Shown: in pieces, positions 18,934-30,661 of the stretch | How positions within the stretch are numbered: the stretch's first letter is position 1 | How the letters are laid out: each line of letters opens with the position of its first letter | Assembly: GCF_014647055.1 (NCBI RefSeq) | Contig: NZ_BMOL01000008.1 | Coordinates: 1-64,000 of the forward strand | DNA length: 64,000 nucleotides | DNA from: Deinococcus aerolatus | Lineage (GTDB): Bacteria; Deinococcota; Deinococci; Deinococcales; Deinococcaceae | Direction: 5' to 3' | Notes under the pieces: generated by a model | What the model saw: only the letters and a program-made list of their open reading frames with translations | Database searches by the model: none | Told to the model about the DNA's origin: nothing | Program-made: the position numbers and the translations under genes

Positions 18934-19854
18934 ATGAAAGTAACCACCCTGACCCGTTCCACCCTGGCCGTGCTGGCCGCTTCGCTGCTGGCTGCCGCCT
19001 CGGCCAAGCCCATCGTGGTGGGTAGCAAACTCGACCCCGAGGCACAGATACTGGGCCAGATGATCCTGCTGACCCTCAAGAACGCGGGCCTGGACACCAC
19101 CGACCGGACCAACCTGGGCGACACTGGCGTGAACCGCAAGGCGATTCTGGCCGGCGAAATCGACGTGTACCCCGAATACACCGGCAACGCGGTCTACCTG
19201 TTCCCGGCGTCCAAGATCACGCCCAAGCAGGCAGGCAATCCCGGGACCATCTACGGGCTGGCGCGGCAGCTGGACAGCAAGAATGGCATCACTTGGCTCA
19301 AGCCGGCCAACGTGAACAATACCTGGGTGATCTCGGTGCCGCAGAAACTGGCGACGGCCGAGAAACTCAAGAGCGTGGCGGATCTGGCGAAGTACGTCAA
19401 CAAGGGCGGCAAGTTCAAGATCGCGGGCAGCCCCGAGTACTTCAACCGTCCCGATACCTTCCCGGCCTTCGAGGCGGCCTACGGCTTCAAGCTCAAGCCC
19501 GATCAGAAGCTGGTGCTGGCCGGCGCGACGCCCCCACAGGCGCAGCAGGCCGCCAGCAACGGCACCAACGGCGTGAACGCGGCGATGGCCTACGGCACTG
19601 ACGGCACCCTGGCCGCCCTGAACATGGTGGCACTGACCGATCCCAAGGGCGCGCAGTTCGTGTACCAGCCCGCGCCGATCATCCGCACCAGCACGCTGAA
19701 GGACAACCCGCAGGTGGAAGCCGCGCTGAACAAAGTGTTCGCCACCCTGACCGCCGGCACCCTGCAGGGCCTGAATGCCAAGGTGGCGCTGGAAGGCCGC
19801 ACCCCGCAGGCCGTGGCGCAGGAATACCTGAAGTCCAAGAACCTGATCAAGTAA
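18934..19854 (+). CDS. osmF: Osmoprotectant (betaine/choline-type) ABC transporter binding protein
   Basis: A 306-residue periplasmic binding protein of the OpuAC/OsmF family. The signal peptide is MKVTTLTRSTLAVLAASLLAAASA. The mature start KPIVVGSKLDPEAQILGQM and the motifs EIDVYPEYTGNA and GIAGSPEYF-like segments match quaternary-amine binding proteins. Members deliver glycine betaine, choline or similar compounds to the permease; the exact ligand is not predictable here. Followed by a terminator, then permease, ATPase and permease genes, in the order of E. coli osmF-yehY-yehX-yehW. Confidence 0.88.
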   Translation: MKVTTLTRSTLAVLAASLLAAASAKPIVVGSKLDPEAQILGQMILLTLKNAGLDTTDRTNLGDTGVNRKAILAGEIDVYPEYTGNAVYLFPASKITPKQAGNPGTIYGLARQLDSKNGITWLKPANVNNTWVISVPQKLATAEKLKSVADLAKYVNKGGKFKIAGSPEYFNRPDTFPAFEAAYGFKLKPDQKLVLAGATPPQAQQAASNGTNGVNAAMAYGTDGTLAALNMVALTDPKGAQFVYQPAPIIRTSTLKDNPQVEAALNKVFATLTAGTLQGLNAKVALEGRTPQAVAQEYLKSKNLIK

Positions 19855-19871
19855 CGCTGCGTGGACAGTGG

Positions 19872-19917
19872 GGCGGGCGGTGCCAGAGGAAAGGGCACCG
19901 CCCGCCTGATTTTTGGT
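19872..19917 (+). terminator. Terminator/attenuator inside the osmoprotectant operon
   Basis: GGCGGGCGGTGCC and GGCACCGCCCGCC form a 13-bp stem followed by TGATTTTTGG. It lies right after the binding-protein gene and should raise binding protein over the membrane components. A second inverted repeat (CCGGAGG...CCTCCGG, 19950-19977) follows. Confidence 0.8.
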
Positions 19918-20051
19918 CCCCACCCTTGCTCAACAAACTGTAAAGCGCACCGGAGGCCATAGCGGCTGGCCCTCCGGAATGATGGGACTGTTTTCCCGCC
20001 TGTTGCCACTCTCTTTGCCCGGAGGACACTGCTCCTGACCATGCTGACCGT

Positions 20052-21242
20052 ATGACCACCTCCACCCGTGTCCCCGTGCCGTCGGAGGTCAGGCCGCGCC
20101 GATGGTCGGCCGCGCCGGACGTGCAGCTGATTTTCGGGCTGGGCGGCGTGCTGATGCTAGCCGCGTGTTTTCTGCCGTGGGCGCTGCTGCGGCCCAACCG
20201 GCTGGCAGCAGGCGTGTACCTGGGCCTGCCTGCCGTGTGGATGGTGGCAGGGGCGCTGCTCGCGCTGGCCGTTCCGCTGTCGGCCCGGTTTCTGCCCCGC
20301 CTCACGCCTGTGCTGTGCGGCGCGGCCCTGGCCCTGGGCTTTTACCTGCTGGGCGCCCGGATGACCGCCGCCATGATCGAACAGCCCGAATTCGCGCGGG
20401 CCAGCGCCAGCAGTGGGGTGTGGGTGTGGCTGCTGGGCGCCGGGATTGCCGTGTATGGAGCTGGCCAGCTGGCCCTGCAGCAGCGCTTCTGGAACGGGCT
20501 GTCGTGGCTGTGGCTGCCGGTGCTGGCCGTCCTGGCGCTGACCGGGCAGCTGAACGACTGGTCTGTGCTGCGTGAGCTGGACGCTCAGCAGGCCCGCTTC
20601 CTGCAGGAGGTGGGACAGCACCTGAAGCTGGTGCTGACCGGCCTGGGGCTGGCGGTGCTGATCGGGGCGCCGCTGGCGGTGTGGGCCTCGCGGCGGCCCC
20701 GTGCGGCGGACGCGGTGCTGGGGTTTGCCAATGGCGTCCAGACCATTCCCAGCCTGGCGCTGCTGGGGCTGCTGATTGCGCCGCTGGGGGCACTGGCCAG
20801 CGCGCTGCCCTTCCTGCGGCAAGTCGGCGTGAGCGGCATCGGCACGGCCCCGGCGCTGACTGCGCTGACGCTGTACGCGCTGCTGCCGGTGCTGAGAAAC
20901 GGACTGGTGGCGCTGCGCGGTGTGTCGCCCGGCGCACTGGACGCCGCACGCGGCATGGGCATGACCGACAACCAGCGGTTCTGGCGGGTGCAACTGCCGC
21001 TGGCGCTGCCGGTGTGGCTGGCGGGCATCCGGCAGGCGGCGGTGCTGCTGGTGGGGGTGGCCAGCATCGCGCAGCTGATCGGCGCGGGCGGGCTGGGCTA
21101 TTTCATCTTCAGCGGTCTGCAAACGGCCGCCAGCGATTTAATCCTGCTGGGCGCCATTCCCGCTGCCCTGCTGGCGATTGGCGTGGACGCCCTGCTGCGC
21201 GGCCTGGAAGTGCTGCTGGCCCGGCAGTGGGGGAGAGGGTGA
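20052..21242 (+). CDS. yehY: Osmoprotectant ABC transporter permease, YehY-like
   Basis: A 396-residue membrane protein. The first ~190 residues carry several extra transmembrane segments, as in YehY; the rest is a typical BPD permease domain with the EAA-type loop DAARGMGMTDNQRFWRVQLPLALPV. It pairs with the ATPase and second permease downstream. A four-codon frame (ATG-CTG-ACC-GTA-TGA, 20041-20055) overlaps the start by ATGA. GGAGGA is at 20021-20026, too far for direct use by the permease start. Alternatively CATGCT six bases before the ATG is a variant leaderless -10. Confidence 0.85.
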   Translation: MTTSTRVPVPSEVRPRRWSAAPDVQLIFGLGGVLMLAACFLPWALLRPNRLAAGVYLGLPAVWMVAGALLALAVPLSARFLPRLTPVLCGAALALGFYLLGARMTAAMIEQPEFARASASSGVWVWLLGAGIAVYGAGQLALQQRFWNGLSWLWLPVLAVLALTGQLNDWSVLRELDAQQARFLQEVGQHLKLVLTGLGLAVLIGAPLAVWASRRPRAADAVLGFANGVQTIPSLALLGLLIAPLGALASALPFLRQVGVSGIGTAPALTALTLYALLPVLRNGLVALRGVSPGALDAARGMGMTDNQRFWRVQLPLALPVWLAGIRQAAVLLVGVASIAQLIGAGGLGYFIFSGLQTAASDLILLGAIPAALLAIGVDALLRGLEVLLARQWGRG

Positions 21243-21356
21243 GCAGGGGTGTGTGGTCTGGCCTGCGGGCTGCGGGAAAAGCCGCCTGCGGTCTGCCTCC
21301 GGCCTCCTCTCGTCATCAACCCTCGACTCCCAACTTTCCCCCGCCCGGAGCCGCCC

Positions 21357-22301
21357 ATGATTGAACTCCAGAATCTGGAAAAGAAGTATGTCAACGAGAC
21401 CTCCGGCGAGACGTTCTACGCTGTCAGGAACCTGAGCCTCACCTTTCCGGACGGCAAGATCACGGCGCTGCTGGGGCCTTCGGGTTGCGGCAAGACCACT
21501 ACGCTGCGGATGATCAACCGCCTGACCGAGCCGACGGGAGGCCAGATTCTGCTGGACGGGCAGGACATCATGGCCCAGCGCCCGGAGGACCTGCGGCGGC
21601 AGATCGGCTACGTGATTCAACAGATCGGGCTGTTTCCTCACCTGAGCGTGGTGCAGAACGTCGCCACCGTGCCGGACCTGCTGGGCCGCCCGAAGGCGCA
21701 GACCCGCGAGCGGGCGCGGGAACTGCTGGCGCTGGTGGGCCTGGAACCGGGGCAGTTCGCGGACAAGCACCCGCACGAGCTGTCCGGCGGGCAGGCGCAG
21801 CGGGTGGGCGTGGCGCGGGCGCTGGCCGCCGATCCCCCGGTGCTGCTGATGGACGAACCCTTCGGGGCGCTGGATCCGCTGGCCCGTGACAAGTTGCAGG
21901 AGGCGTTTTTGGACATTCAGCGCCGCCTGCAAAAAACCATTGTGCTGGTCACCCACGACATCGACGAGGCGCTGCGGCTGGGCGACCGGGTGGCCCTGCT
22001 GAACGCCGGGGAGCTGGCGCAGTTCGGCACCCCCAATGAGCTGGTGCGCCACCCCGAGAGCGAGTTCGTGCGGCAGTTCCTGGGCGAGGACGCGCTGCTG
22101 CGTCAGCTGGCGGGCCTGACCGCCTCGCAACTGGCCCAGCCGGGAGACGGCACCGGCCTGCCACAGATCAGCGGTTCGCTGAATGTCCGCAGCGCCCTGA
22201 GCGTCATGCTGGGCCAGCGGTCCGACGCCCTGGCGGTGCTGGACGCGGACGGGCAGGTGCAGGGTGTGCTGACGTGGCAGATGCTGGAGGCGGCGGGATG
22301 A
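21357..22301 (+). CDS. yehX: Osmoprotectant ABC transporter ATP-binding protein, YehX-like
   Basis: A 314-residue ABC ATPase powering osmoprotectant uptake. Walker A is GPSGCGKTT, the Q-loop lies in VIQQIGLFPH, the signature is LSGGQAQRVGVARAL and Walker B is VLLMDEPFGALDPL, followed by the H-loop VTHDIDEAL. The C-terminal ~80 residues (SGSLNVRSALSVMLGQRSDA) resemble one CBS-like segment, common in glycine-betaine ATPases that sense ionic strength. The start is placed at ATG 21357, where similarity to the family begins. Same strand as both permeases. Confidence 0.9.
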   Translation: MIELQNLEKKYVNETSGETFYAVRNLSLTFPDGKITALLGPSGCGKTTTLRMINRLTEPTGGQILLDGQDIMAQRPEDLRRQIGYVIQQIGLFPHLSVVQNVATVPDLLGRPKAQTRERARELLALVGLEPGQFADKHPHELSGGQAQRVGVARALAADPPVLLMDEPFGALDPLARDKLQEAFLDIQRRLQKTIVLVTHDIDEALRLGDRVALLNAGELAQFGTPNELVRHPESEFVRQFLGEDALLRQLAGLTASQLAQPGDGTGLPQISGSLNVRSALSVMLGQRSDALAVLDADGQVQGVLTWQMLEAAG

Positions 22302-22311
22302 GGGCAGCCGC

Positions 22312-23058
22312 ATGACCGTCGCCCGCGCCGCCGGGACGCGCCGCCCGGTCTCGGCTTTTCTGCCCGCCCTGCTGTGGCCCGCGCTGCTGCTGGTCTGCCT
22401 GATTCCGGGCGTGCTGTCCAGCCTGTTCGCACCGCTGTCGGCGGGGATTCCGCCGGACACCGGGGGGCGGCCCCTGTGGCAGCTCACGCTGATCCACCTG
22501 CAACTGGTGCTGGGCGCGGAGCTGATCGTGCTCTTGATCGGCGTGCCGCTGGCGGTGTTTGTGACCCGTCCGGGCCGCGCTGCCCTGATGCGCCTGACCG
22601 AGACGATCACCGGATTGGGTCAGACCGTCCCCACCATTGCCATCCTTGCGCTGGCCGTGCCGACGCTGGGGCTGGGCCTGCCGCCCACCGTGCTGGGGCT
22701 GGTGCTGTACGGGCTGGTGCCGGTGGTGTCCAACGGCATTGCGGGCCTGCTGGCGGTAGATCAGGGGGTGCTGGACGCCGCACGCGGCGTGGGCATGACC
22801 GCCCGTCAGCGCCTGATGCGGGTGGAACTGCCCCTGAGCCTCCCGGTGCTAATGGCCGGCGTCCGCACCAGCACGGTCTACAACGTCGGCACCGCCACCA
22901 TCGGCGCGGCGCTGGGCGCGGGCGGCCTGGGCAGCCTGATCATCAACGGGCTGTCTCAGCAGAACACCGGGCTGGTGCTGATCGGCGCGGTTCTGGCCGG
23001 CTTGCTGGCCCTGAGCCTGGACGCGCTGCTGGCCCTGGTCTCGCCGGACGGACGCTAG
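22312..23058 (+). CDS. yehW: Osmoprotectant ABC transporter permease, YehW-like
   Basis: A 248-residue membrane permease with five to six hydrophobic segments and the conserved cytoplasmic loop DAARGVGMTARQRLMRVELPLSLPV. It starts 10 bases after the ATPase stop. It completes the osmF-yehY-yehX-yehW order. It is shorter than the first permease because it lacks the extra N-terminal segments. Confidence 0.88.
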   Translation: MTVARAAGTRRPVSAFLPALLWPALLLVCLIPGVLSSLFAPLSAGIPPDTGGRPLWQLTLIHLQLVLGAELIVLLIGVPLAVFVTRPGRAALMRLTETITGLGQTVPTIAILALAVPTLGLGLPPTVLGLVLYGLVPVVSNGIAGLLAVDQGVLDAARGVGMTARQRLMRVELPLSLPVLMAGVRTSTVYNVGTATIGAALGAGGLGSLIINGLSQQNTGLVLIGAVLAGLLALSLDALLALVSPDGR

Positions 23059-23114
23059 CCCCCCTTCCAGATGTTGACCTGTCGGCACCGCCACCCCGCC
23101 CTAGAATGCCCGGC

Positions 23115-24184
23115 ATGCGGATTCGTCTCGACCCCTGGCCGGTAGACACCCAGGATGGCCAACTGACCCTCAAGCCCTTTGCCGGGCTGGTCTTCAACGC
23201 CGAAACAGAGGTATGGGCCGCCATCGCGCCGCGTGAGATTCCCTCCAGGCTTCGGCGCGTGCTGGTGGTGGACGGCAAACCGCGCATGGAGGCCCGCCTG
23301 CTGCTGGACGACGAGGCGGGCGGCCTGAGCCTGGCCGGATTTGGGGCCTTTGTGGCGGGCGCGGTGGACCTGTGCCCGCACGGCACGCGGCAGGCCGAAC
23401 TGTTGGAGGTGGCGGCCCAGCGCGTGCTGGCCTACAGCAGCGAGAGTGCGGCGACGGTACGGGCAGAACGCCTCAGCCCACGCAATCCGCACACCGGTCG
23501 GCTGGAATACACGCCGCACGTCTTCAGTGGCAGCGGGTTGGAAGGCGCGAAGAGCAAGGTGCAGCGCCTGATGCTGGACGCGGAGGCCGAACTCAGCCAC
23601 CGGCTGGCCTCGGCCCTGCCGCTGGACGATTCAGACCCCAATGCCCTGCCCGACACGCTGGTCCTGCAGGACGGCCCGGTGCGCATCGGCGGCGCGGGGC
23701 GCGCGGTGCTGGGCTACGTCAAGACCCTGCACACCGACTACCTGGGCGCAGACCGGATTGGTCTGCTGGGCACCCTGAAGCCCGGCGAACGCACCCCGGT
23801 GCTGCGCTTCCGGGTCGGCGATCAGGGAGGTGAACAGGGCAGTGAGGGCCGTGAGCAGCGCTTTACGTGGTACGTGCGCCTGTGCGATCCGCCGTTCTAC
23901 CAGCACCCGCTGGCTGGGGTGATGCGGCTGGAAATGCACGCCCCCGAGGACAGCGACTTCGTGCCGCGCGGTGTGCTGGACATTGCCAACCTGTCGGGCC
24001 GGCTGCTGTGTAAGTTGGCAAGCCAGCCCCATAAGGATGCCCGCGCGCCGCAGAACCTGATTCCCACCGCCGCGCTGGAGCAGGCGATGGGCCGCGCGAT
24101 GGGCAGTGCCGAGCTGGTCACGCGCCGGATCCGCTCGCATCTGGCGCGCGAACTGGGCCACGTGGCCCTTGAGGGGGCGGTGGC

Positions 24185-24188
<4 letters not shown>
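23115..24188 (+). CDS. nurA: NurA-type 5'-3' nuclease, partner of HerA
   Basis: A 357-residue nuclease of the NurA family, which with HerA resects DNA ends during repair. The first metal-binding motif is [15 protein letters not shown] (Asp53); [13 protein letters not shown] supplies the conserved Lys region and [14 protein letters not shown] the distal motif. TAGAAT (23102-23107) lies seven bases before the ATG, so it is predicted leaderless. It overlaps herA by four bases (ATGA), so the two proteins are probably made in a fixed ratio. NurA-HerA has been characterised in Deinococcus radiodurans; the assignment here rests on motifs plus linkage. Confidence 0.85.
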
Positions 24189-26020
<1,832 letters not shown>

Positions 26021-26042
26021 GCCGGGAGGGGCACAGCCAGCA

Positions 26043-26062
26043 GAAAACGCCCGTCCGGGCGT
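26043..26062 (-). terminator. Terminator of the sigma/anti-sigma unit
   Basis: On the minus strand ACGCCC-GGAC-GGGCGT is followed by TTTTCTG. It lies between the convergent herA and anti-sigma genes. Confidence 0.65.
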
Positions 26063-26134
26063 CAGATACGGCCGCTGAGGATTCAGGGCGGGGAAGACGG
26101 TCAGGTGATGGGAAACGGCGCCCGTCTCCCCCTG

Positions 26135-26824
26135 CTACAGCTGCTGCACCAGGATCGGCGTCGTGGTGGGCTGTTCGCTGCCGCCGGGCGGCTCCACGCT
26201 GACGGCCAGGGTCAGGCCATTGGGGGCCTCCGGCACCAGCGTGCCCTGACCGTCGATCACGCCCAGCGACACCGGGGCGCCGCCCTCAATCTTCCACAGC
26301 TGGTACACGCGGTCCTCTGGCGGGGCAGCGCTGAGGTACAGGAAGGCGCTGCCGTCCTGCAGGCGCACCACCTGACCAATCTGCGTCTGATCCGGGCCGG
26401 TCAGCGGCTGACTGACCGCACCGGGCATGCCCGCGTAACGGGTCAGCGGATCGGTGGGTGGGCGTAGCGCGAAGAACAGGGCCAGGGCGGCGGCCAGCCC
26501 CAGGGCACCCAGCCCCAGGGTCCAGGGCCTGCGGCCCGCGTCCACCTCAGCCGAGGGCTCCTGGGGCTGAGCCGGCGGGAGGGGGATGGCTGGCGGCGCG
26601 GCCTGGGCCTCGGCACGCAGCCGCGCCATCAGGCGGTCGGCGGCCCCAGGGGGCACCTGACCGGGCGGCAGCAGTTCGGGCAGGGCGTGCAGCGCCGCCA
26701 GGTCACTGTTGTACTCGGCCAGCAACCCGGGGTCGGCCTGAAGGGCGGACTGAACACGCGCCTCCTCCTGGGGGGAGAGAACCCCCAGGGCCAGGGCGAT
26801 CAGATCGTCTCGTTGGATGCTCAT
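26135..26824 (-). CDS. RskA-type membrane anti-sigma factor
   Basis: A 229-residue single-pass membrane protein. The N-terminal ~65 residues (DLIALALGVLSPQEEARVQ) form the helical anti-sigma domain but lack the HxxxCxxC zinc motif. A transmembrane segment follows (LGLGALGLAAALALFFAL). The external domain contains the RskA-like stretch LYLSAAPPEDRVYQLWKIEG. It is expected to hold the ECF sigma factor encoded 73 bases upstream at the membrane until regulated proteolysis. Last gene of the minus-strand unit. Confidence 0.85.
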   Translation of the reverse strand: MSIQRDDLIALALGVLSPQEEARVQSALQADPGLLAEYNSDLAALHALPELLPPGQVPPGAADRLMARLRAEAQAAPPAIPLPPAQPQEPSAEVDAGRRPWTLGLGALGLAAALALFFALRPPTDPLTRYAGMPGAVSQPLTGPDQTQIGQVVRLQDGSAFLYLSAAPPEDRVYQLWKIEGGAPVSLGVIDGQGTLVPEAPNGLTLAVSVEPPGGSEQPTTTPILVQQL

Positions 26825-26897
26825 GCGTGTTCACCTGCCTCGTATGGACGTCATTCGGACCCAGGGTTGCAGTCCTAATGCAGAAGAAAAGAGAGTG

Positions 26898-27443
26898 TCA
26901 TAACGTTCCGGAAGGGCCCAGGCTGGCCTTCATGCGGCCCAGCGCCGTGCGCAGCCGGGATTTTACAGTGCCTACCGGCAGGTTGAGCAGTTCGGCCAGC
27001 TGGCTGTGGGTGTAGCCCCGGTAATATGCCAGTTCGATCAGCTGCCGCTGGTCTGTGTCCAGCCCCTGTACTGCCTGCTCGGCCATCAGCCGGTCGGTGG
27101 GATCGGCGGCGGCGGTGGGCGCGTCCCAGTCCTCGATTTCCAGCGGGGTCTGGGGACGGTCACGCAGCTCCTGCAAGAAGCGGTGGTGGGCAATGCTGAT
27201 CAGCCAGGTCTTGACGCTGGCCCGTGAGGCATCGAAGCGTGCTGCGTGCTTCCAGGCGTTCATAAAAGCGTCCTGGACACAGCTTTCCACGTCGTCGGTC
27301 TGGCGCAGCATCCGGTGGCCCAGGGCGTACAGCAGGCGGGCGTAACGTTCATGCAGCTCTCGCAGGGCGTCTTCCTGCCCACCCGCCATCGCCTGGAGCA
27401 GCGCCGCGTCGGGAGCATCGGGGGGAAGGATGGGGAGGCTCAT
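26898..27443 (-). CDS. ECF RNA polymerase sigma factor
   Basis: A 181-residue sigma-70 family protein with only regions 2 and 4. Region 2 includes YALGHRMLRQTDDVESCVQD and the -10-recognition part ASVKTWLISIAHHRFLQELR. Region 4 is a helix-turn-helix, RGYTHSQLAELLNLPVGTVK, followed by SRLRTALGRM. It is paired with the RskA-type anti-sigma gene. Minus-strand GAAACTTT (about 27480-27487), before its ATG, resembles an ECF-type -35, which would allow autoregulation; this is weak. The upstream neighbours tatA and two Tat substrates suggest the regulon includes envelope proteins. Confidence 0.9.
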   Translation of the reverse strand: MSLPILPPDAPDAALLQAMAGGQEDALRELHERYARLLYALGHRMLRQTDDVESCVQDAFMNAWKHAARFDASRASVKTWLISIAHHRFLQELRDRPQTPLEIEDWDAPTAAADPTDRLMAEQAVQGLDTDQRQLIELAYYRGYTHSQLAELLNLPVGTVKSRLRTALGRMKASLGPSGTL

Positions 27444-27533
27444 GGGGTAAAAGTCACCCTATCAAGGGTCAGGACCCGTAAAGTTTCATCAGTGTTGGGA
27501 CAACTTTATCGATTGTGGCCGATCTGGTCCGAC

Positions 27534-27800
27534 TCAGGCTTCCGCGTTGCGCTGCGGGGTCACGGCGGCGGCGCTGAGGGGAATGTTGGCGGGCTGGGCC
27601 ACCGTCACCGGTTGCTCGACGACAGGGGAGGCGACGATGGTGGCTCCGTCCAGCTCGGCCTTGAGGCCCTGGGTGCTCTTGCGGAATTCGCGCAGGCCGT
27701 GGCCTAGGCTCTTGCCCAGTTCGGGCAGCTTGCGGGGGCCAAAGACCAACAGGGCGACAAGGAGAATCACGATCAGTTCTGCGGGGCCGATGTTGGGCAT
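27534..27800 (-). CDS. tatA: Twin-arginine translocase subunit TatA
   Basis: An 88-residue TatA/E protein: one N-terminal membrane helix (IGPAELIVILLVALLVFGP), the FGPRKLPELGKSLGHGLREF hinge and amphipathic helix, and a charged tail. TatA forms the pore for folded proteins with twin-arginine signals. TatB and TatC are not in the window. It sits immediately after two genes encoding twin-arginine precursors and before the sigma factor gene, an unusual and suggestive order. Confidence 0.92.
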   Translation of the reverse strand: MPNIGPAELIVILLVALLVFGPRKLPELGKSLGHGLREFRKSTQGLKAELDGATIVASPVVEQPVTVAQPANIPLSAAAVTPQRNAEA

Positions 27801-27907
27801 AGGATTTATCTCCTGAAGGTGTGGCAGTGGGGAACAGAGCAGGGGACGGGCCGCCCGAAGGCCAGCCGGCGTCCCCTGAGGACGGGTGGAACGGTTGTGC
27901 GTGTGCC

Positions 27908-28648
27908 TTATTTAGGCAGCAATGGCCCAACAATGGCCGACACGGTGGCCATGTCCAGCGGCTTCCAGAAGTCGGTGGGGGTAGGCGAGTAGTTCAGGTT
28001 GAAATTGCTGGTATCGGTGACGTTTTCGCCGCCCACAGGCTGCGGGGCAATCGACGTCTGCAGGTTGGCGTTGGTGTGGCCCAGCTGACGGCGCAGTTCC
28101 TGAATGCCGCTGGCGTGGTTGGCCTCCACGGCCAGAATGCTGGCGGCAGCGGTTAGCAGAGCGGCGGCCTGAATCTTGTCGGCCTGGCCCAGGTAGGCGC
28201 GCACGCCGATGGGCTCGAAGACGGCGGCCAGCGTCAGGAACAGCTCGTCGTTGATGGTCTTGGCGCTGCCGTCCGCATTGGTCAGCAGCGGCTTGAAGTC
28301 AATGTTGGGCTTGGAGATCGGCGTCGCGCCGAGGCTCTTGATGGTGTCCTGCAAGACCGTGACATGGGCGTTTTCGTGGGCGGCCACCTGATCGGCGTAG
28401 GCCTTGACGCGGGCATTGGTCAGCTTGGAGTTCTGCGGCCCGCCGGTCTTGAACAGGTTGTAGAACTCGGCTTCCAGGTACTCCAGCAGCAGCGCGTAAT
28501 TCAGGATATCGATGTCCTGCTGCGGGCTCTTGGTGGTCACGCTGGTGGCGGCCAGGGCGGTCATGTTCACGCCGCCGAGCATCACGGCACCTGCGCCGGC
28601 TCCGGCGAATTTCAGGAACGAACGGCGGTTGGGGGTGGGGGTAGTCAT
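27908..28648 (-). CDS. Tat-exported ferritin-like domain protein
   Basis: A 246-residue protein with a twin-arginine signal (PNRRSFLKFAGAGAGAVML). The mature part is an all-helical ferritin-like domain (Pfam Ferritin_2 type), with ILNYALLLEYLEAEFYNLF and VAAHENAHVTVLQDTIKSLG providing possible carboxylate and His metal ligands. The family includes plant and Deinococcus desiccation-related proteins. GGAGAATCCCAC precedes the ATG at 28648. A tandem paralogue lies just upstream and tatA follows. Confidence 0.82.
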   Translation of the reverse strand: MTTPTPNRRSFLKFAGAGAGAVMLGGVNMTALAATSVTTKSPQQDIDILNYALLLEYLEAEFYNLFKTGGPQNSKLTNARVKAYADQVAAHENAHVTVLQDTIKSLGATPISKPNIDFKPLLTNADGSAKTINDELFLTLAAVFEPIGVRAYLGQADKIQAAALLTAAASILAVEANHASGIQELRRQLGHTNANLQTSIAPQPVGGENVTDTSNFNLNYSPTPTDFWKPLDMATVSAIVGPLLPK

Positions 28649-28707
28649 GTGGGATTCTCCTCTGGAGTCACGGGAACGAGGTTCAGGCGGCCTGCTGGAT
28701 GGGCCGT

Positions 28708-29463
28708 TTACTTGATGACCGGCTTGACGATCTCCAGAACCTGAGCCATGGTCAGTTCCTTCCACAGGGCCGTGGGCGTCGGAGAGTAGTCGGCGTCGAA
28801 GTCGCCGGCCGCCAGGCTCGTGGGCTTGGCCACGCTCTGGGGGGCGATATCGGTCTGGCGAAGCGCATTCTTGTTGTGACCGAGCTTCACGCGCAGTTCC
28901 TGCACGGCCGACACATGGTTGGCCTCCACAGCGTGGATTGCTCCAGCGACGGCGATCAGTTCGGGGTTGCTCAGGCGGGCCACCTGACCCAGGTAGGCGC
29001 GGACGCCAATCGGCTCGAAGGTGGCGGCCAGTGCCAGAAACAGCTCATCGTTGATGGGCTTGTTGCCGATCAGCGGGCTGAAATCGAAGGTGGGCTTGGC
29101 GACCGGGGTGCCTTTCAGGTTAAGGATGGTCTGCTTCAACGCCGCAACATGGGAGTTCTCGTGCGCCGCGATTTCCTTGGCGTACTGCTTGACCTGCGGG
29201 TCACTCAGCTTGGACGCATTCACGCCATTGCCAGTGAACTGGTTGTAGAAATCCGCTTCCAGGTACTCCAGCGTCAGGGCGTAATTCAGGATTTCGAGGT
29301 CCTGCTTTTCCGCAGCGGTCATGGGTTTGGGCGTGGGGGCCGGGTTGCAGGCCACCAGTGCGGTGCCTGCCCCGGCCAGTCCCAGGTAGCCCATGAAGTG
29401 GCGGCGGGATGTGCCCTTGCCCTGCGTGATCTCTGCGGCTGTCGTTTCTACGTTCTCCGGCAT
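28708..29463 (-). CDS. Tat-exported ferritin-like lipoprotein
   Basis: A 251-residue paralogue of the next gene. It has a twin-arginine motif (TSRRHFMGYLGLAGAGTAL) and a lipobox (LVAC), so it is probably exported folded and then lipid-anchored. The ferritin-like core ILNYALTLEYLEADFYNQF and IAAHENSHVAALKQTILNL matches its neighbour closely. GGGAGGA lies before the ATG at 29463. First gene of the minus-strand unit that runs through tatA to the anti-sigma factor. Confidence 0.82.
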   Translation of the reverse strand: MPENVETTAAEITQGKGTSRRHFMGYLGLAGAGTALVACNPAPTPKPMTAAEKQDLEILNYALTLEYLEADFYNQFTGNGVNASKLSDPQVKQYAKEIAAHENSHVAALKQTILNLKGTPVAKPTFDFSPLIGNKPINDELFLALAATFEPIGVRAYLGQVARLSNPELIAVAGAIHAVEANHVSAVQELRVKLGHNKNALRQTDIAPQSVAKPTSLAAGDFDADYSPTPTALWKELTMAQVLEIVKPVIK

Positions 29464-29505
29464 GAAAATCCTCCCTTGAGCGGCGTTGCTCGCCTATATG
29501 TCCCT

Positions 29506-29524
29506 CCAGACCTTGGCAGTCTGG
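29506..29524. promoter_or_regulatory. Inverted repeat upstream of the ferritin-like/tatA unit
   Basis: CCAGAC-ctTGGCA-GTCTGG is a perfect 6-bp inverted repeat 43 bases upstream of the first gene. It may be an operator or part of the 5' leader. No regulator can be named. Confidence 0.3.
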
Positions 29525-29684
29525 GTGGGGGTCCGGCTCAGGCAGGTGGCCGCTGGGCCGCCCGCAGAACCTTCGCTCAGTTGGGTATATGCAGGGGGGG
29601 TAGGATCGGATCAGCGGACCGCGAAGCCTAAAGGGCAGGTGAAGGTCGGCCTGGCAACGGGGGCCAGCGCCTAGACTGTCCGGC

Positions 29685-30656
<972 letters not shown>

Positions 30657-30661
30657 CGGAT

